In this document: piece by piece, positions 63,717 to 64,000 of the stretch
Layout: every line of letters starts with the position of its first letter
How positions within the stretch are numbered: the stretch's first letter is position 1
From: Chitinibacter sp. FCG-7
GTDB taxonomy: Bacteria; Pseudomonadota; Gammaproteobacteria; Burkholderiales; Chitinibacteraceae
DNA: 64,000 nt
Reading direction: 5' to 3'
NCBI RefSeq assembly: GCF_040047665.1
Contig: NZ_CP157355.1
Span: 1,612,001 to 1,676,000, forward strand
The notes under the pieces: generated by a model
Database searches by the model: none
What the model saw: only the letters and a program-made list of their open reading frames with translations
Told to the model about the DNA's origin: nothing
Position numbers and translations under genes: made by a program

Positions 63717-64000
63717 ATGAATGACACCACACGCGCCACCGCGCGTGAACTGATCAGCAAAACCCGCGCTCGCATCACGCCAGCGCGGGTTGATATTTTG
63801 GCGACCCTGCTTGGCGCGCAGCGCCCGCTGTCGCATCTGGATATTCAGGAATTGCTCGCGCCGGGGCTTGATCGCGTTACCGTTTACCGCGTACTCGACT
63901 GGCTGACCGCCGAAAATCTGGCGCATAAATTATCCGGCGACGATCGGGTTTGGCGCTTCTCGGCAGCCAAAGCGCCGCATCATCATGCGCATTTTCATTG
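63717..64000 (+). CDS. Fur-family regulator, N-terminal part (truncated by window)
   Basis: Open from ATG 63717 to the window end, 94 codons. The winged helix is clear: ARELISKTRARITPARVDIL, RPLSHLDIQELLAPGLDRVT, VYRVLDWLTAENLAHKLSGD. The DNA-recognition helix and start of the metal site HHHAHFH follow. It could be Fur, Zur or PerR type; the short N-terminus and HHH cluster resemble Zur-like members, but the metal-binding half is missing. Ten bases after dksA, so probably co-transcribed. Confidence 0.85.
   Translation, partial: MNDTTRATARELISKTRARITPARVDILATLLGAQRPLSHLDIQELLAPGLDRVTVYRVLDWLTAENLAHKLSGDDRVWRFSAAKAPHHHAHFH

Overview
The window reads as chromosomal DNA of a Gram-negative betaproteobacterium. 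The evidence is the hemC-hemD-hemX-hemY cluster, a FimV-like protein, a DksA without its zinc-finger cysteines, a complete Tol-Pal operon, RuvABC and a secreted metalloprotease carrying two chitin-binding-type modules. The combination best fits the chitin-degrading Neisseriales (Chitinibacter, Deefgea, Iodobacter, Silvimonas type). That placement is inferred from family knowledge; no search was run.

Layout. 1-660 is the 3' end of metH. 769-3425 is an AT-rich two-gene module (DUF3696-like ATPase plus a TOPRIM-like partner) that looks acquired and defence-related. 3464-5830 is repeat-rich: REP hairpins, a RAYT transposase with a truncated tandem copy, a RAYT relic, and a strongly palindromic block. 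5832-16462 holds accessory and metabolic genes: DUF2278, SstT, lipoproteins, an erythromycin-esterase-like protein, a GST, an AraC/GyrI regulator, a solute-binding protein and an acyltransferase. 16757-22942 carries fimV and the heme cluster. 22992-25829 holds a 47-residue protein, ppk and yggX. 26050-29988 is a NACHT NTPase with a C-terminal PD-(D/E)xK-type segment, broken by two frameshifts. 30054-34706 has ychF, a yecA-type gene and an Aas-like acyltransferase/acyl-ACP synthetase. 34770-38948 encodes secreted proteins. 39331-40833 is a divergent pair around a Fur-box-like site. 40940-44478 is a coupled parC operon. 44609-54270 holds transport, chemotaxis, glmU, grxD, prmC, tRNA-Gln, queC, queE, an MFS exporter and DUF4253. 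54483-59201 is tolQRAB-pal-cpoB. 59449-62724 is ruvB, ruvA, ruvC and a TonB/TolA-like gene. 62858-64000 has cytochrome c, dksA and the start of a Fur-family gene.

The most distinctive feature is a dispersed element of about 51-54 bp. It begins GGGTATTGC or GGGTATA and ends GCAATACCC or TATACCC(ATG), and has an inner ATTGCC/GGCAAT hairpin. I count 19 copies, nearly all between genes. Several supply or abut start or stop codons, and one lies in frame inside a solute-binding-protein gene. I do not recognise this family. The two candidate defence loci, an in-frame amber codon in a small gene beside the Fur-box-like site, and the RAYT/REP duplication are the other points worth following up.
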